A DNA stretch of 64,000 nt from Mya arenaria (taxonomy: Eukaryota > Mollusca > Bivalvia > Myida > Myidae): the NCBI RefSeq assembly GCF_026914265.1, contig NC_069135.1:21755639-21819638 (forward strand), given 5' to 3'. This document shows positions 12,457 through 25,800 of this stretch, piece by piece. The position numbers and the translations under genes are program-made. Positions within the stretch are counted from its first letter, which is position 1. Each line of letters opens with the position of its first letter. The notes below the pieces were generated by a model. The model worked only from the letters and a program-made list of their open reading frames with translations, was not told where the DNA came from and ran no database searches.

Positions 12457-15400
12457 TCAGAATTCCTCTGCCCAGGGATTTTGTTCGAGATAATGTTCGA
12501 TGACCTCTTTCATGGCAAGGTTGGGTATAAGCTGGGATTGGTTGAGGTCTGTGCGTGTGACTGGGTCAAAGTGGCCTACTCTCTGAAATAAGACAGAAAA
12601 ATTTGGATTTGTGTTCTACGTTATTGTACATATTTATCATAAATGAACGCACACTTATCACAAAGTATTTTCATTAGATTATCGTATTTGATGGTGTGAA
12701 AAGATATATATATCTGTCTTTAGCGATGAGATACATCAGTTTTTAAAATTCAATGTGTTGTCCACAACGATATCAATTTTATGTAAGTTTTTGACAATTT
12801 TCTCAATTTTTTGCAGTTGTATCATCTGAAGTCAAGTGTAACTGGTATGCTGTCAATTTCTTAGAGGAGATATCATACTCCACTGGGAATTAAACTTATC
12901 TTCTCCAAAAACTTTTTCGGATATGAACGTGAAGAGATATGTGTACCATCCGTATGTATGATTGGGCAAAATGTTACCTGTAAATGTTCAAGAATGTCTT
13001 TTTTGTCGTATGTAATTCCACTCGGCGTTATCACAGGATCGCGCATTAACTCAAAACTGATACGTCCACACAGACAGTCAGGAACGTCCCTCTTCTAGTA
13101 AAACAATGCAGTTTGGTTAGTTTCCCAGGTGAAATATATATACCAGTTATTTCCTAATCAATAAAAGAACTATCTTGTGGTTGAAAGACCAAAAAGTAAT
13201 TAAGTAACATATTGAAAGGCCTAGTTTAAGGAATGTTTGGCATGACAATCCCCTGCTGTGTATCCCCTGATAATTGCACTAATGTCACAGAAGGGGCCAA
13301 TTTCCTGTTTATTCGTTTATTGGCTAAGGGCCATTTAGGGTTCATTTCCATAATAAAACGTCCAAAACTGCACAGCAGGATATTCAGATTGGAGATCTGA
13401 TAAGATTAAGACAATTAGGCAATTAGATTAAGATCAATACACAGAGGTTCACATAGTTTTGAGGGGGGGGGTCACTTATAGAAGGATTAAACTAGGCCTC
13501 TAAGACAGAATTGGATTTGTATACATAATTATTATGTACAAGTTATAAACTATCAATGGTTTACACATTTACTAAGGGTACCAACAAGAGGTGCAAAGAG
13601 TATGAAAATGCTCTTCTTTTCAGGGGTTTTAAACAAGGTGCATATCTTGACATTTATTAATGTCAGAGATATATGGGCTTTACATTTATTTTCATAGTGT
13701 CTCTGGCAACATCCAATCCAATCAAACCACTGTCAAGCTTTTTGGCGACCAATAAGAATTAAAAAATTATATTTAAACTTTCATTATGCTATGGCCAAAA
13801 GGTTTATTGTTTAGTTTCCTATTTGAGCCAAATTTGGTGGATGATTTAGGGGAGAACTGTTTAAAAATAAAAAATTAAGGTCAACTACAAATACCTATTA
13901 ATTATGTAAAACACAGTTTAATAAATTTGTTCATAAACCAATAAATGTGTACATTATGTGTAAATTATTTCACCTACATATAATATAATAATTGCATAAA
14001 TGGCTTCAGTTTTGAATTTATATGAAAAAAAACAAACTCATTTCCAACCCAGTCTGTTAAATAACTGAAAACTTTAGATTTATTTACTTCGCCTACAGTA
14101 CCTGTCTTTTTTCTTCCACCTGAGCAAACAAGTCGTTAACCTCGGCCATTTTTCGATCCTGGAATAAAAAGTAAAACCAAGATATACATGTTAGACATAT
14201 ATACATTTATCTTCACACTTGAACCATTTACCGAAAGAAAGGTTCTTACTTAAATCTGAACAGTGTGAGTTCAAACAGCAATTTTTAGAAGAATAGTATA
14301 TAAGAATATGTGAGTATATCATTCTTTATTTAATATGAAATTGTCAAAAGTTTGAGTCCTAAAACAAAAGTGTAAGTCCATGAGGGAATGCTGTAAATTG
14401 TCAAATGATTTTGTTTTGCACAAATACTTGAGTGAATTAGTCTCCCTAGCTTTATACGGTCAAAACTGGCATTTACATAAATATGGAATTAGCTTTAATA
14501 ACTTAAGCCATCTATCAAAGCGTCAAAATGCCACAGGTAGAGATTTTAACAAAATAAAGGCAAAAATGGTTCTCACCCACATTTATTTTTAGCCTTGAAC
14601 AATCTAATATTTAACTGGGGCGACCACTCTTTTTTTCGTTGTGTAATGTTTCAGATGTAATTTATCATTGTTACACAACCACTTTTTTGATGTGAAGTCA
14701 TTCTTTTTTGGCTTTATACCCATTTCAAAGATGAAGGTAAATTTCCCCCTTTTAAGCTCCTTAATTCCTCTTAATATAATGCATAGATAATGTAGTGGGG
14801 TCAACCATAATGCAGCCAGTGGGAGCGGGCCAACCTTACAACTTTTACCCACCCACCAATTCTATTAGAGTATGTTACCTGTTCTTCTTCAAAAGTCCTT
14901 ATGCTTTTATCACATTCATCATTCGACAGTCCCTCTTGCTCAGCACTCTCCATAACAGTCAAGCGACGCCTTCAAAACAAGTATGTACAATTTAAATAAC
15001 AGATGAATTTATGATAATAAAAAGTCGCTATAAAATGAGCAGCTGAAATCGGTATTCTTTACAATAAAAATAGTTAAACCATTTTTACTCTGCAGTTTAT
15101 CTTGAACTTTTTATTACAATGTCCAAATAAGTCTGCAATGCTCTTGTAGACAATAAACAAACAAGAGAGTCACACAGTGAATGCTCATCAACTTTTTATA
15201 GTTGAGCAAGGGGCATCACTCACCAATTATTAAAGCCAGAGCCTTGTTATACACATGCGCATTGCCTCTGGCTAAAGAAGAACCAAGTTATATTCAACAT
15301 CTTGGAACGGTTTTTGAGTAATGGCAAAGTCTTTGAATGCCAACAATGACACCAAGGCAATCAAATTTGATTGGCAATAATATCTACATAAACTTACTTT

Positions 15401-18400
15401 TTCGAAAAACAGATTAAAAAAATAAATATACCTTACACCTAATAACATACAACTACCTTACACAAGTCATGATAATACAGACCATATGGGGATTCTGCAT
15501 TTTGCACTGAATTGCTACACAAGTCTATACACATCTAGATACATGAAATTAAAATCGCAATTGAGTTTTTATGAATCTGGAGCTGAACTATCCAGTTGAA
15601 ACTAGGCAGTGTAAAATGTGGAAGCAGGAGGTATTCATGACCATACCTTTCCATATCTTCGCGTATGAGCTTGTTCAGGTATGACTGCAATTCTATCTCC
15701 TGTTGGATTCGCTTTTCTTCCAGCTGGTTCCACCGTTTCCGCTTAGCATGTCGTAATGCACTTGTGATGTCATCTCCAAAGTTTTTCTTGGCATCTTTTG
15801 CAAGGTCATGGGCTAAAAAGAAAGCAGACTACCATAAAGGTGGTGAAAAACATGGATCAACTGGTTTTCATGTTTTTATAGCTGTTTCCTGGCTATGTTC
15901 CAACTACCGTATGCAAAAAGTATGTATTTTTCCCCAATTAAAATGTAAACGTTCTAGCTTACAAACTTATATAATAAACTCACATTAATAGACAAATTGA
16001 TCGCTACATTCCTTACTGTAATTTTCTAATATTTTTACCAATTTCTAACGAATAAACATGTGCAAGTGAAACTTCAGAAAGGTATGATGAGCCATCTTAC
16101 TGTAGCCAACAAGAGCACTGAACAAATAACATGTATTAATATAGGATGGACTTTTCTATTCTTAATACTGAAAACAGGAAATAAATTAATTCAAATTTAA
16201 ATATGTTTAAGTGTGTGTACTACTATTAAGAGTGTTACTAGAAATGTGTTAAAACTTCCAAAATCGATTCCTTGGAAGTACAAAAACTTCCATAATTTTG
16301 AAAAAAACTTCCTAAGTAGAAAGATTGGAAGTTCAAAATATCAAGACAATGCGTCAATATTACTTTTATAGTCACACTTTTAATCAGTCTTTAAGTAAAA
16401 TGAATTATTATAGTATAAGTCATTGAATTTGGTATGTTAAGGTTGCAATTTATATGTTTTTTAACATACTAGTTGAAAAATAGTGGAAAAAGATATCGTT
16501 TTCGGGAGACTTAAACTTTCACATTTCAGTGAAAAACTTCCAAAATTGATGGACAGGAAGTTTATACTTCCAGTTTCAAATTCTTAATGGAAGCCCTGTT
16601 ATGCTTCATATGTATATACTACTGCATCATCATCATCATCATCATCATACACTGAATTGTTTTCCTGCTAAATGTTTTGCTCAAGATATATGACTTTAAA
16701 ACTGCTGAAAATTTTATTTTTCTTAAAGCGTTGGTAAAGCTTTTAGCTTTAAAACTTCTATTTTCGAACATAAATAAAAAATCTTTGATCTGCTCTTTTG
16801 TCAGCAGTCTCATATCACTAGTTGTCAGACATTTACCTACACAACATTGGCTCAATCCAAGACAAAACATAAAAAAGGTTGTCAAACTGGTAAATCTGTG
16901 AGAGTGCAGCTTTTAAATATGCATTCAAGCAGATTTCAAAATGAACCGATGCATTTGTATACCAATTTTGATTATTTTCATAAAAGTCAAAAACGAAACC
17001 AATATCTATATTAATTCAGTGTTGTTATTTTATTCTAGCACAATCCATTGATTGTGGGTTAGAAGTTTGATGGTAATCATACTAAAATCATTTATTTACT
17101 GTTCAAATTACAAATTTACAACATTTATTACCCCTTTTTAAAGATGCAATTGCCTCATCGTGATGTAATTGCTCAGTGAGCGCCAGACCCATGAAGTAGT
17201 GTCCCTTTATAAGTAATTTGTCGAGCTCCAGCGATCGGCGACAATCTTGTACAGCATTCTCCCACTGTTTCAGCTTTATGTAGCAGAGTGCCCGGTTTGT
17301 AAAGTATGTCGCAGTGTATGGGTTCTTAACCTGAATTGAAGGAATAGTATAAACATTTTGATTACCGGTATAATTATTTTTTTCATTACTAAAAAGGGGG
17401 AACTTGATGATTATGTTGAGCACACGATGTTACAAATAACTTAGAAGCGAAACATTAAACAAATTCGCAATATCTAGTCTAAACGTAGACTTGTCATCTA
17501 GTACTACATGGACTTGTTGTGTTATTTTCTGAGAAAGTAAAATCCACATAAGCTAGGATGCATTAAGTCTTAGGAATTATACCGAGAAAAACATCCATAT
17601 TATTTGAGTCTTAATAGGATTGTACTTACTAACAAGCACCCAAGCATGAAAAGTATAAACAACAAGTTTGTCTTTTAGACAAGCACCCAAGCATGAAAAG
17701 TATAAACAACAAGTTTGTCTTTTGAAACAAAAATCATGAATTCATTGATAAAGCCTCCCATAAGAAAAAAAACCTGGGCGCCCCTGATCCTAGTGTTAAC
17801 AGGTATTTGATATTTATAAATTATCAGTAATGTATTTTTAAACAAAAAATTAACAGTACCTAATACGACTAAAGCTAACCTGTTTGTTACCCATCAAATA
17901 GCCAGAACAGCCTGTTGTCATATTTTTTTTTCACTTTCAATTATGTGAAAAAAATGAAAATAACATACAAATGGCAGATTTTTTTTTTACAATTGTTTTC
18001 CCACTAATGTTATGCTTTTAGCTATAACTGGTAATTCTGTGTCCTAACCCCTTACCTAGCCACAATAATGCAGGTTAACGGAACTTTTTAACATTTGGAC
18101 ATTCATCATGTTATCTAGCATAGAGTTGTCAAAACAAAAATCAGACTCTGAAGCGGCTGTTTATGTATAGTAAGAATCTTAACATTAAACAACCATAGGT
18201 TTTACGAATTATTAACAATTTCAGATTATTTTTTTCCTTAAGATGAATTTCATTAAGAAAACAAATGCATTTGAAATATTTTAGCGTTCTTTATTATTTA
18301 TTGTATCTTTGAAAAGATGCACAAACAAATAACTGATAAACACATCCTGTATTAAGAAAAATCTGCCGACATACTTACGATAGCTTTTGAATAACAGCCT

Positions 18401-18468
18401 ATGGCTTCATCAAATTTTCTTGCAGAGAAAAGCCGGTTTCCCTGCTCTTTCAAATCTGTGTCTGTCAT
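12457..18468 (-). CDS. STUB1: E3 ubiquitin ligase CHIP (STIP1 homology and U-box protein 1)
   Basis: Seven exons on the minus strand: 18468-18379, 17330-17132, 15812-15647, 14969-14879, 14158-14102, 13094-12978 and 12582-12457, giving 281 residues (vertebrate CHIP is about 303). Every junction has GT-AG signals and matching phase. The protein starts [14 protein letters not shown]; the LKEQGNR segment carries the lysine that clamps the EEVD tail of Hsp70/Hsp90. Three TPR repeats fill residues about 4-110, followed by a helical hairpin ([21 protein letters not shown]). The U-box lies at about 203-276 ([31 protein letters not shown]), where the His and Pro known to matter for E2 contact are kept. 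The C-terminus is WAEEF. CHIP ubiquitinates chaperone-bound misfolded clients in the cytosol. The N-terminal extension before the TPRs is shorter than in vertebrates. It is head-to-head with DPF. Confidence 0.97.
13095..14101 (-). other. STUB1 intron 5
   Basis: AT-rich, with a G run near 13462. No recognisable element. The adjoining intron 12583-12977 is likewise empty. Confidence 0.45.
14159..14878 (-). other. STUB1 intron 4
   Basis: No mobile element, RNA gene or tandem repeat was recognised. Confidence 0.45.
14970..15646 (-). other. STUB1 intron 3
   Basis: No mobile element, RNA gene or tandem repeat was recognised. Confidence 0.45.
16227..16600. mobile_element. Possible hAT-like MITE in STUB1 intron 2 (degenerate)
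   Basis: The left border GAGTGTTACTAGAAATGTG and the reverse complement of the right border (CAGGGCTTCCATTAAGAAT) are loosely similar. The interior repeats AACTTCC and GGAAGT motifs in inverted order. The ends are too diverged to define borders or a target duplication. Confidence 0.3.
16623..16648 (+). repeat. CAT microsatellite
   Basis: Eight perfect CAT units inside STUB1 intron 2. Confidence 0.9.
16720..16911. mobile_element. Fold-back element FB-A, right half only, in STUB1 intron 2
   Basis: It ends AATCTGTGAGAGTGCAGCT and contains the family phrases TTTGTCAGCAGTCTCATATC and CAAGACAAAACATAAAAAA. No matching left arm with GCTGCACTC is present, so this is a truncated copy. The left limit is approximate. 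Confidence 0.65.
17633..17722 (+). repeat. Two-copy tandem duplication, about 45 bp
   Basis: ACAAGCACCCAAGCATGAAA and the following AGTATAAACAACAAGTTTGT are repeated once, head to tail and almost without change, in STUB1 intron 1. This is a recent local duplication. Confidence 0.85.
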
Positions 18469-19455
18469 TGTTATTTCGTTGCAATACTGAACTTTGTCAA
18501 AAAAAATAATCAAGACAAGATGAGGGATCAGCTATTAATATAAATGTATGAAGCTAACAATAATGATAAAACAGTTTGTAAGATACTGGGATGTATAAGA
18601 AATGTTTTTTCTACTTCAATCTTATCATGTCTGTCATAGAGATAATGAAGGTTAATACATCAAAAGTATTTTTAAAAGCTAGTCCCCAATAAAGGGAAAT
18701 CACTCTGCAGGTGTTAAATTAAAAATCAACAAAGAAAAATGACAGAAATTGTTTTGAGGCATAGCGCTGTTCAGAAGAGGTTTATCACGTTTTGTTTTGT
18801 TTATCAAATGTCCTTATATGATATGCTTTTCCGCCTATTTGTGGAGGCTTAAGTTTAGACTCGTAATTCGGTCAAATTTGTTAAATAATTATTTTTTCAA
18901 GGAGCAGTCAACAGTTTTTGCAGTTTATTTTGCAAATCAAAATATATTAGGCAAAACGGCGCACGACATGTCGTCAAAAGGCACATCTCCAAAGTCGAAC
19001 GAGTGCCCAGAATAAGATAATAGATCCATTATGAAGATTTGGTGATGAATAGCGATAGTTGAATAGTGATTGTTATTGATAGTTGAATAATGTCAGATTG
19101 TTACAAATTATGTTTGTCGAGGAGACTATGGGGCACAATGTACAACAACTGCGATGTTTCTATGCTCTCAATTTATTACTGCAAATTAATACATTTACCT
19201 ATATATAGTTGATATATTGTCTTTGAGCATGCATATTATATTCACAACTTAAAAAATGAATGCCAGAACCGTGATTATGGGCGAAATTTCCCTATTCAGA
19301 GAAATTCATCATCTCCAAACTCATGTCCGCTAGCCTAGCTGTATTCAACTGCCAAGTTGTTACAATCATGTCACAATGAATATGTGTTTTATTAACTGTT
19401 TAATTAAACCTTTATAAATATATTAATTTATAAATGTTATTTGTTTCTTTTATAG
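18469..19455. promoter_or_regulatory. Divergent promoter region between STUB1 and DPF
   Basis: STUB1 starts at 18468 on the minus strand, and the first DPF exon found starts at 19456 on the plus strand. The 987 bp between them must hold the STUB1 promoter and 5' UTR. It should also hold the promoter and missing first coding exon of DPF unless that exon lies elsewhere. No TATA box or convincing exon with a phase-2 donor was found. Confidence 0.45.
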
Positions 19456-19787
19456 CATTGGCGGCTCTGAGGCATTTTACAATGAGGCAATAGAGCAGGC
19501 AGCCAACTTCAACCTGCGTATGAAGAATGACAGGAAGATGCGGCTGCCTTTCTTGGACTCTCAAACTGGAGTGGCCCAAAGTCACACTGATCTGTGGCAT
19601 TCTTACCGTCACAGAAGACCAGGTTGAGATTGAATGTGTTGTGTTTTTTATTGCTTTTTTTTAACATTTTATTTTATGGTGATGATGATGATGATGATGA
19701 TGATGATATGATGATGATGATGATGATGATGATGAAGATGATGATGAAGATGATGATGATGAAGATGATGATGAAAATGATGATGAA

Positions 19788-19827
<40 letters not shown>

Positions 19828-22800
19828 TGCACCTTCCTGCCTTCATAGAATTAAATAAATAATAAATATTTCTTTTGTTTTTATTAATAAAGAATATTTG
19901 TTTTCTGTAACATACTGAAAAAAGGTTTCTGTAAACATCATGAACAATCAATGAGTTTTATTTCGAGTGAACAGTTTGGACACGACTAAAACATTTTTAT
20001 TAGAACAGGCTAGAGATCACTGAATCTGATTGTTCAATTTTTGCTCAATAAAAACTTTTCAGTTATTGGTAAAAAGTTTGGGTCAGTGCATTATACGAAA
20101 CAGACATTTGAAAAAAAATAGGCCTTAGCGCCTTGTCCTTTTTAAAATTTGACTTAAGCCCAAGTGATGATGATGATTTATGCCTAAGTATGTTCCTCAT
20201 TGCTCTAAACAGTCATTGAAATTAGACTTTTGGATGAACAAGCCCGAATTCATATGCTATAGCTTGGCATCAAATTTTTGAACAAGCCCTGCTTTATAAA
20301 ATTCAGAATTTGAGCAAGCCCAGAAGACATTTTACCAGTGCAGGGCTTGCGGGCTTGTGTTAATTTCAACCACTGTCTAAAGCTCAAAAACCTTCACTGC
20401 TTACATTGAAAATGAAATTTTAAGAATAAAAAACACACACAAATGATACTGTTACATCTTAGGGAAGTACCCTGGCCAGATCTACTCCTATCCTGAGCGG
20501 AGATGGAAGAAGAAACGCCATTATTTCCTATTTCCCGAAGAACGAAACAACAAAACAGGAGACATTGAGACGGGTGAAGCAGGTTGGTTGCAAATGATTG
20601 TTTATGGGAAGGAAATGTACTACATTAAATTCTATAAATTTATATCGACCTAGAATTATTTTTTGTTTATTTCATGCTTTTCAGTGGGTTATAGAAAAAT
20701 GACGTTGTATTAAAATATACTATCCTCACTCAAAAACGCTTGAAATCAAGTGTGTGGGCGATATCGATCAAAACATTCGATAAGACAAATGCATTTAATG
20801 TAGGGGAGGTAATTCGTCAGTAATTCAATTAATATAAACAAGAAGCCATCGACGACTACGATGCTTTATTTTGTAAAACAACAAAGGAGAAAAGGTTCAA
20901 AATACACAAACTGCGATCAAGCACGAGAATATCTAGCATTTATGTGATATGAGCGATTTTTATGCGAGAAATCCCGGAAATCCCTTGCTAGAATTATCCC
21001 TGTGTGTAAAACAGAGTGTTTATCAGAAAAAAATCCACTGTTTTTGATATATTTTAAGCCCGATTCCTCTATGATACATCAACGTAAATACACGTAGTGC
21101 TTTGGAGATAAATCAATAATGTGATATCTAGTATGACATCATTAACCTTAAGTAATGCAGGATTAGCAAATAAAAAGTGTATTCAATATCATTTTTACTC
21201 AGTTTTAGAGCATGAAATAAAAAAATGTTTGTGTCATTTTTGGATAAGAATATATTTCAATGCATGAGCACTAGAAGAAAGTAATTCTCTCATGTGAAAA
21301 CCATTTGTGAAATATAACTTTGGTGCTCACACGGTGAAAAATGTTGCTGTCTTACACTGAGACAAACTTTTAACCATTGAGACTATATCTCACTCTGTAA
21401 TATTTCCTCATGGAATACATCTATATAAGTTCCTTCAGTTAACAAACATTGCCAATGTCATAACCAAAATATACTGAACAAAACATCAGTTATATTGATC
21501 ATTGTAAGGCCAAAAATAAAATTACATCTGGCTTCATTGAAATGCCTGATGAAATGTCAAAAAAAAAAAAATATTGTAAAATACCATAATGTAGAATTAA
21601 TTTATTTTATGTTTTTACTACATTTCTGCTTTAGTCTTTATTTGACACTTTTTCTCCTAAGTTAATTCCTTAGTACATCATATTTGATTTGTTTCAATTT
21701 TTCACCCGGACCAGACTTATTTTTGGTTTTGGCCTAATGCACCAGTCAATTGTAACCACGCCCCCCCAGGTCCGGGGATAGCTGGGGAAATGGGCCGTGT
21801 TTTTACCTTTCAGGTGGCCCTGCAGTGCGGGGTGAATGCGGTGGTCTGTCTTCGCTTTAAATATAGCGGGGAATGGGCCTTACCTAGGGTCCCGGGGGGG
21901 GGGGGGGCGTGGTTATAATTGACTGGTGCATAACACATATAAACTGAAGGAACAGATTCAGTGTTAGCATTCTTATTTCTGGTATAGTGTTCAAGATTTG
22001 TTTGTAGAGCACTGCATATGTTTGTGTCAATTTGTATGTATATTTAATTTGTTTTAAAGTAGAATGCCAATTTGCTTATTTTTTGGTTCTGTCTGTTGTA
22101 TTTTAAACTTATGTGACAAATCAAACTTTTGATATTCAATCATTATAAATGTAAAATATTCTACAGTCATGCTGTTATAAATGCATACTTTAAGAATGTA
22201 GTAATGCTGTTAACCCCTTACATTTTAAGATCACTGAAAATAAACCTTAAAACTGCACTGTCACAGATTGACCACTTTTATTTTTTGTCTTGGAATGAAC
22301 AATTTTTTCATTAATGTCTGAGACCAGTGATATAAGACTGCTAAGAAAGTTCAGATCCCATTTTTCAATTGTTACGTTCAAAAACTGATGTTTTATGGCT
22401 AAAAGCGTTTCCAATGCTTTAAGAAATAATGAGTTTTCAATACAACAATTGAGATCTGTCCTTAAGTGAGTTATCTTATATGACTGAATTAAAGGCATTG
22501 ATGCCAAAATCAGCTGAATCTGAGACAAAAAATAAAATAAAAGTCAATCCAGTTAATCTGTGAGAGTGCAGCTTGATTTTGCTGATAAAAATAATAATTA
22601 TATGATATGTATGTTATAAAACATCTTGAGGGTTTTTAGTTCAGAGTAACGTTTAAAAATATATGTTCACGTTCATCTTTTTCAAATTCACCCCTCAATT
22701 TCTTTGTTTACAATGTGTTGTGATTTGTGTGTTTGTGTGTTAGATAGAAGCCTTCATTAGTTACAGAATCAGTGATTGGCGCGAGTAAACGCCGACCCAG

Positions 22801-25800
22801 GTCGGCTGATGTCTCAACCCCAGGTATAATGTAACCCATTGTTGCTGAATGCTGCCTTGCATCACTATCCCTTAAGACGCGGCTTAAATAAATTGTTTGT
22901 TTCCGGTTTCTGACAAAGCCTTTTTTAAGCTCTACTAGCCAAAGACCAGAAGAGCTTATGACATGACGTGGTGTCTGTTGTCTGTGTGTCTGTCTGACGG
23001 TCAATAAATAATTGCTTGTAAACTTGATACAGTGTTCAGTTTTGATTGCATCTCAATCAAACATATATATCTCAATCAAACTTATACAGTAGCTCGCTAT
23101 CAATAAAAACTTGGTTCCTTTTTCAATCCAGCCAGATCAACCCATGCATGAATAGATTATGGCCCTTTAAATGCTGCAGCTCTTGTAAATGAGTATACTC
23201 TAAGGGAGACAACTTGTACAGAGAGATGTGTATTATTGTAGTGTTACTCTCCCTTTGACCTTTGTGAAAAACATTTGTTTCACTGATTGCTTCCATTTGA
23301 ATGTGGGTTTAGTATGTTGCCTATTACTTTGGATAAGTGCTTTGGATAAAAAAATATTCAAAAAGTCCTGCCATTAGAGCATTGGCCCTCATGAGCCTCT
23401 TGATTTATTGTCTACAGACACTTTTTGTTCTTGCCATTTTTTTCTCTTACGGGCATATTTTCAAAATTTCTCCACACACTGACCCTCCTTTTCAGTACCC
23501 AGGTTATTGAATCAGAAATAAACAATTTTATTTTTTTGCCGAAGTTGCTTAAGCTTAAGTGACTAAAAAGTTTGCACATTAGAAATAAAATTGTTTTAGT
23601 TTTGAAAATTAAAAGGATTTTGTATTGTAGTAAGAATGCTAGTATTTAGAATTTCAGCGCTGTTGTTTTTATTGTCCACATCTTTCTGGGGAGAACTTAT
23701 TATTTACAGTGTACATGTCAATTCCCTTATGTTATTGAGTTGTCTCTGGGCAATTATGGTCAATGATAAGGCTCCATTCCATGCTTAAACACATACTCTT
23801 CCCCCCAAAATAAAAAGAAAAAAAAGAAAAATTGCCCTCATTTAAGGTTTTTATGATTAAGAATCATTGTTTACCTTAATAGGAACAAACCTGATCCAAG
23901 TTTTTCACTTCCGAAGTCTTTCAAAAAAAATATTTAGCCTTATTGTTCCTTTCTATTTGAAATGGAGTTAAAATAATGCATTTTCCCTATCAAAAAGACC
24001 CTTACCTCCTTACAAAATCATTGGAAAAAAACAATGTATAAGATTTAGAGTCTAGGGATAAGATGTTTAATGTTGTTATGGGTGTCATAGTTTATGTTAG
24101 TATGTTTGTTGGATAGACCAGCTTATGGAAAATATTACTTAAGCGTAGGGTTTTAGCCAGAAACAACTATTAATGAAATAAATAATGTAATTGGAAATGT
24201 AACTTCTTCTTTAGTTCTATGACAACCAAAAATTTAATATAACAAACAGAAACTTAATCATTAGAATTTCACCTACCGGGGTATATAGAAAGTTGCATAC
24301 AGGCCCTGATATGAAAGGTTTCAAATTCACTTTTATCTGCAATGCATTTCTGTGGTCTTTAAATCTACCCTGCTTTGAGAAGCTTGGCATTTGGGTGTGC
24401 ATATAATTTGGCTTTGTTTTAGCTTTAATAGATGAGTAAGTACTAAATGTGTTTTATTATATCTGTTATAGTCTAACACACAATTGATACAAAATTATCA
24501 TAGGTATTGAAAGGTTTGCTTATCTTACAGTAATGAAAGGTTTACGGAATCCAGTGAACAACTAGATTTTCTTTTAGAAATTAGAATATAAAATATTAGC
24601 AAATAAAACTGCATGAAAACAAATTATATTTCAGGGTGTGTTGCTTGTTGAATTTTCACCTTTTTCCTGGAATTTTTAACAAAATTAATAAATGAGCTAT
24701 AGTTACAAATTTAGCTAGTTTTTAAATATCTCTAGTATTGAATAAGAAAATTGTTAAATAAATTAACTTTGCTAACGTTTTTATATATAAAACTAATGTT
24801 TTAAAAATATAACTTCTTTAATATTATGCCCCCCTTCGAAGAAGAGGGGTATATTGCTTTGCACCGGCATGTCGGTATGTCGGTCGGTCGGTCGGTCCGT
24901 CAGTAGACCAAAGCTTGTCCGAGTGATAACTCAACAATTCCTGGACGTATGGTCATCAAACTTCACATGAAGGTTGGGCCTGACCAGTAGATGACCCCTA
25001 TTTATTTTGGGGGTCGTCAGGTCAAAGGTCAAGGTCACAGTGACCTTTAATGGTAAAATAATTTTAAAGCTTGTCCGAGTGATAACTCAACAATGCCTGC
25101 ACCCATGGCCCTCAAACTTGACTTGGAGGTTGGGCCTGACCACTAGATGACCCCTATTGTTTTTGGAGGTCATCAGGCCAAACGTCAAGGTCACAGTGAC
25201 CTTGAATGGTAAAAGGTTGTCCGAGTGATAACTCGACAATGCCTTCACCCATGGCTCTCATACTTGACTTGGAGGTTGGGCCTGGCCAGAAGATGGTCCC
25301 TATTGATTTAAGGGGTCAATGGGCCAAAGGTCAAGGTCACAGTGACCTGGAATGGTAAAAGGTTATCCGAATGATAACTTGACAATGGCTGCACCTATGG
25401 CCCTCAAACTTGATTTGAAGGTTGAGCCTGGCCAGAAGATTGTCCCTATTAATTTTAGGGGTCATTGGGCCAAAGGTCAAGGTCACAGTGACTTTGAATG
25501 ATAAAAGGTTGTCCAAGTGATAACTCAACAATGCCTGCACCCATGGCCCTCAAACTTGACATGGAGGTTGGGCCTGACCAGTAGATGACCCCTATTGATT
25601 TTAGGGGTCAAAGGTCAAGGTCACAGTGACCTTGAAAGCAAACTCGACAATTCTTGGACCTATGGTCATCAAACTTGACATGAAGGTTGGGCCTGCCCAG
25701 TAGATGACCCCAATCGACTTAGGGGGTCATCAGGCCAAGGTCAAAGTAACCTTTAACGCAAAAAAGTTAACAAATCTTCCCCCACTGATATCTCAACAAT

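Noticed and set aside
18797-19015. Open frame as the missing first exon of DPF
   Set aside because: No donor in phase 2 is available, and the residues do not resemble a DPF N-terminus.
19594-19951. Poly-Met and poly-Ser/poly-His open frames
   Set aside because: Translations of the GAT microsatellite on both strands.
20210-20381. Full 8-bp hAT target duplication
   Set aside because: Only six bases (TCTAAA) match directly at both borders; the outer two differ, so the hAT label is kept as likely only.
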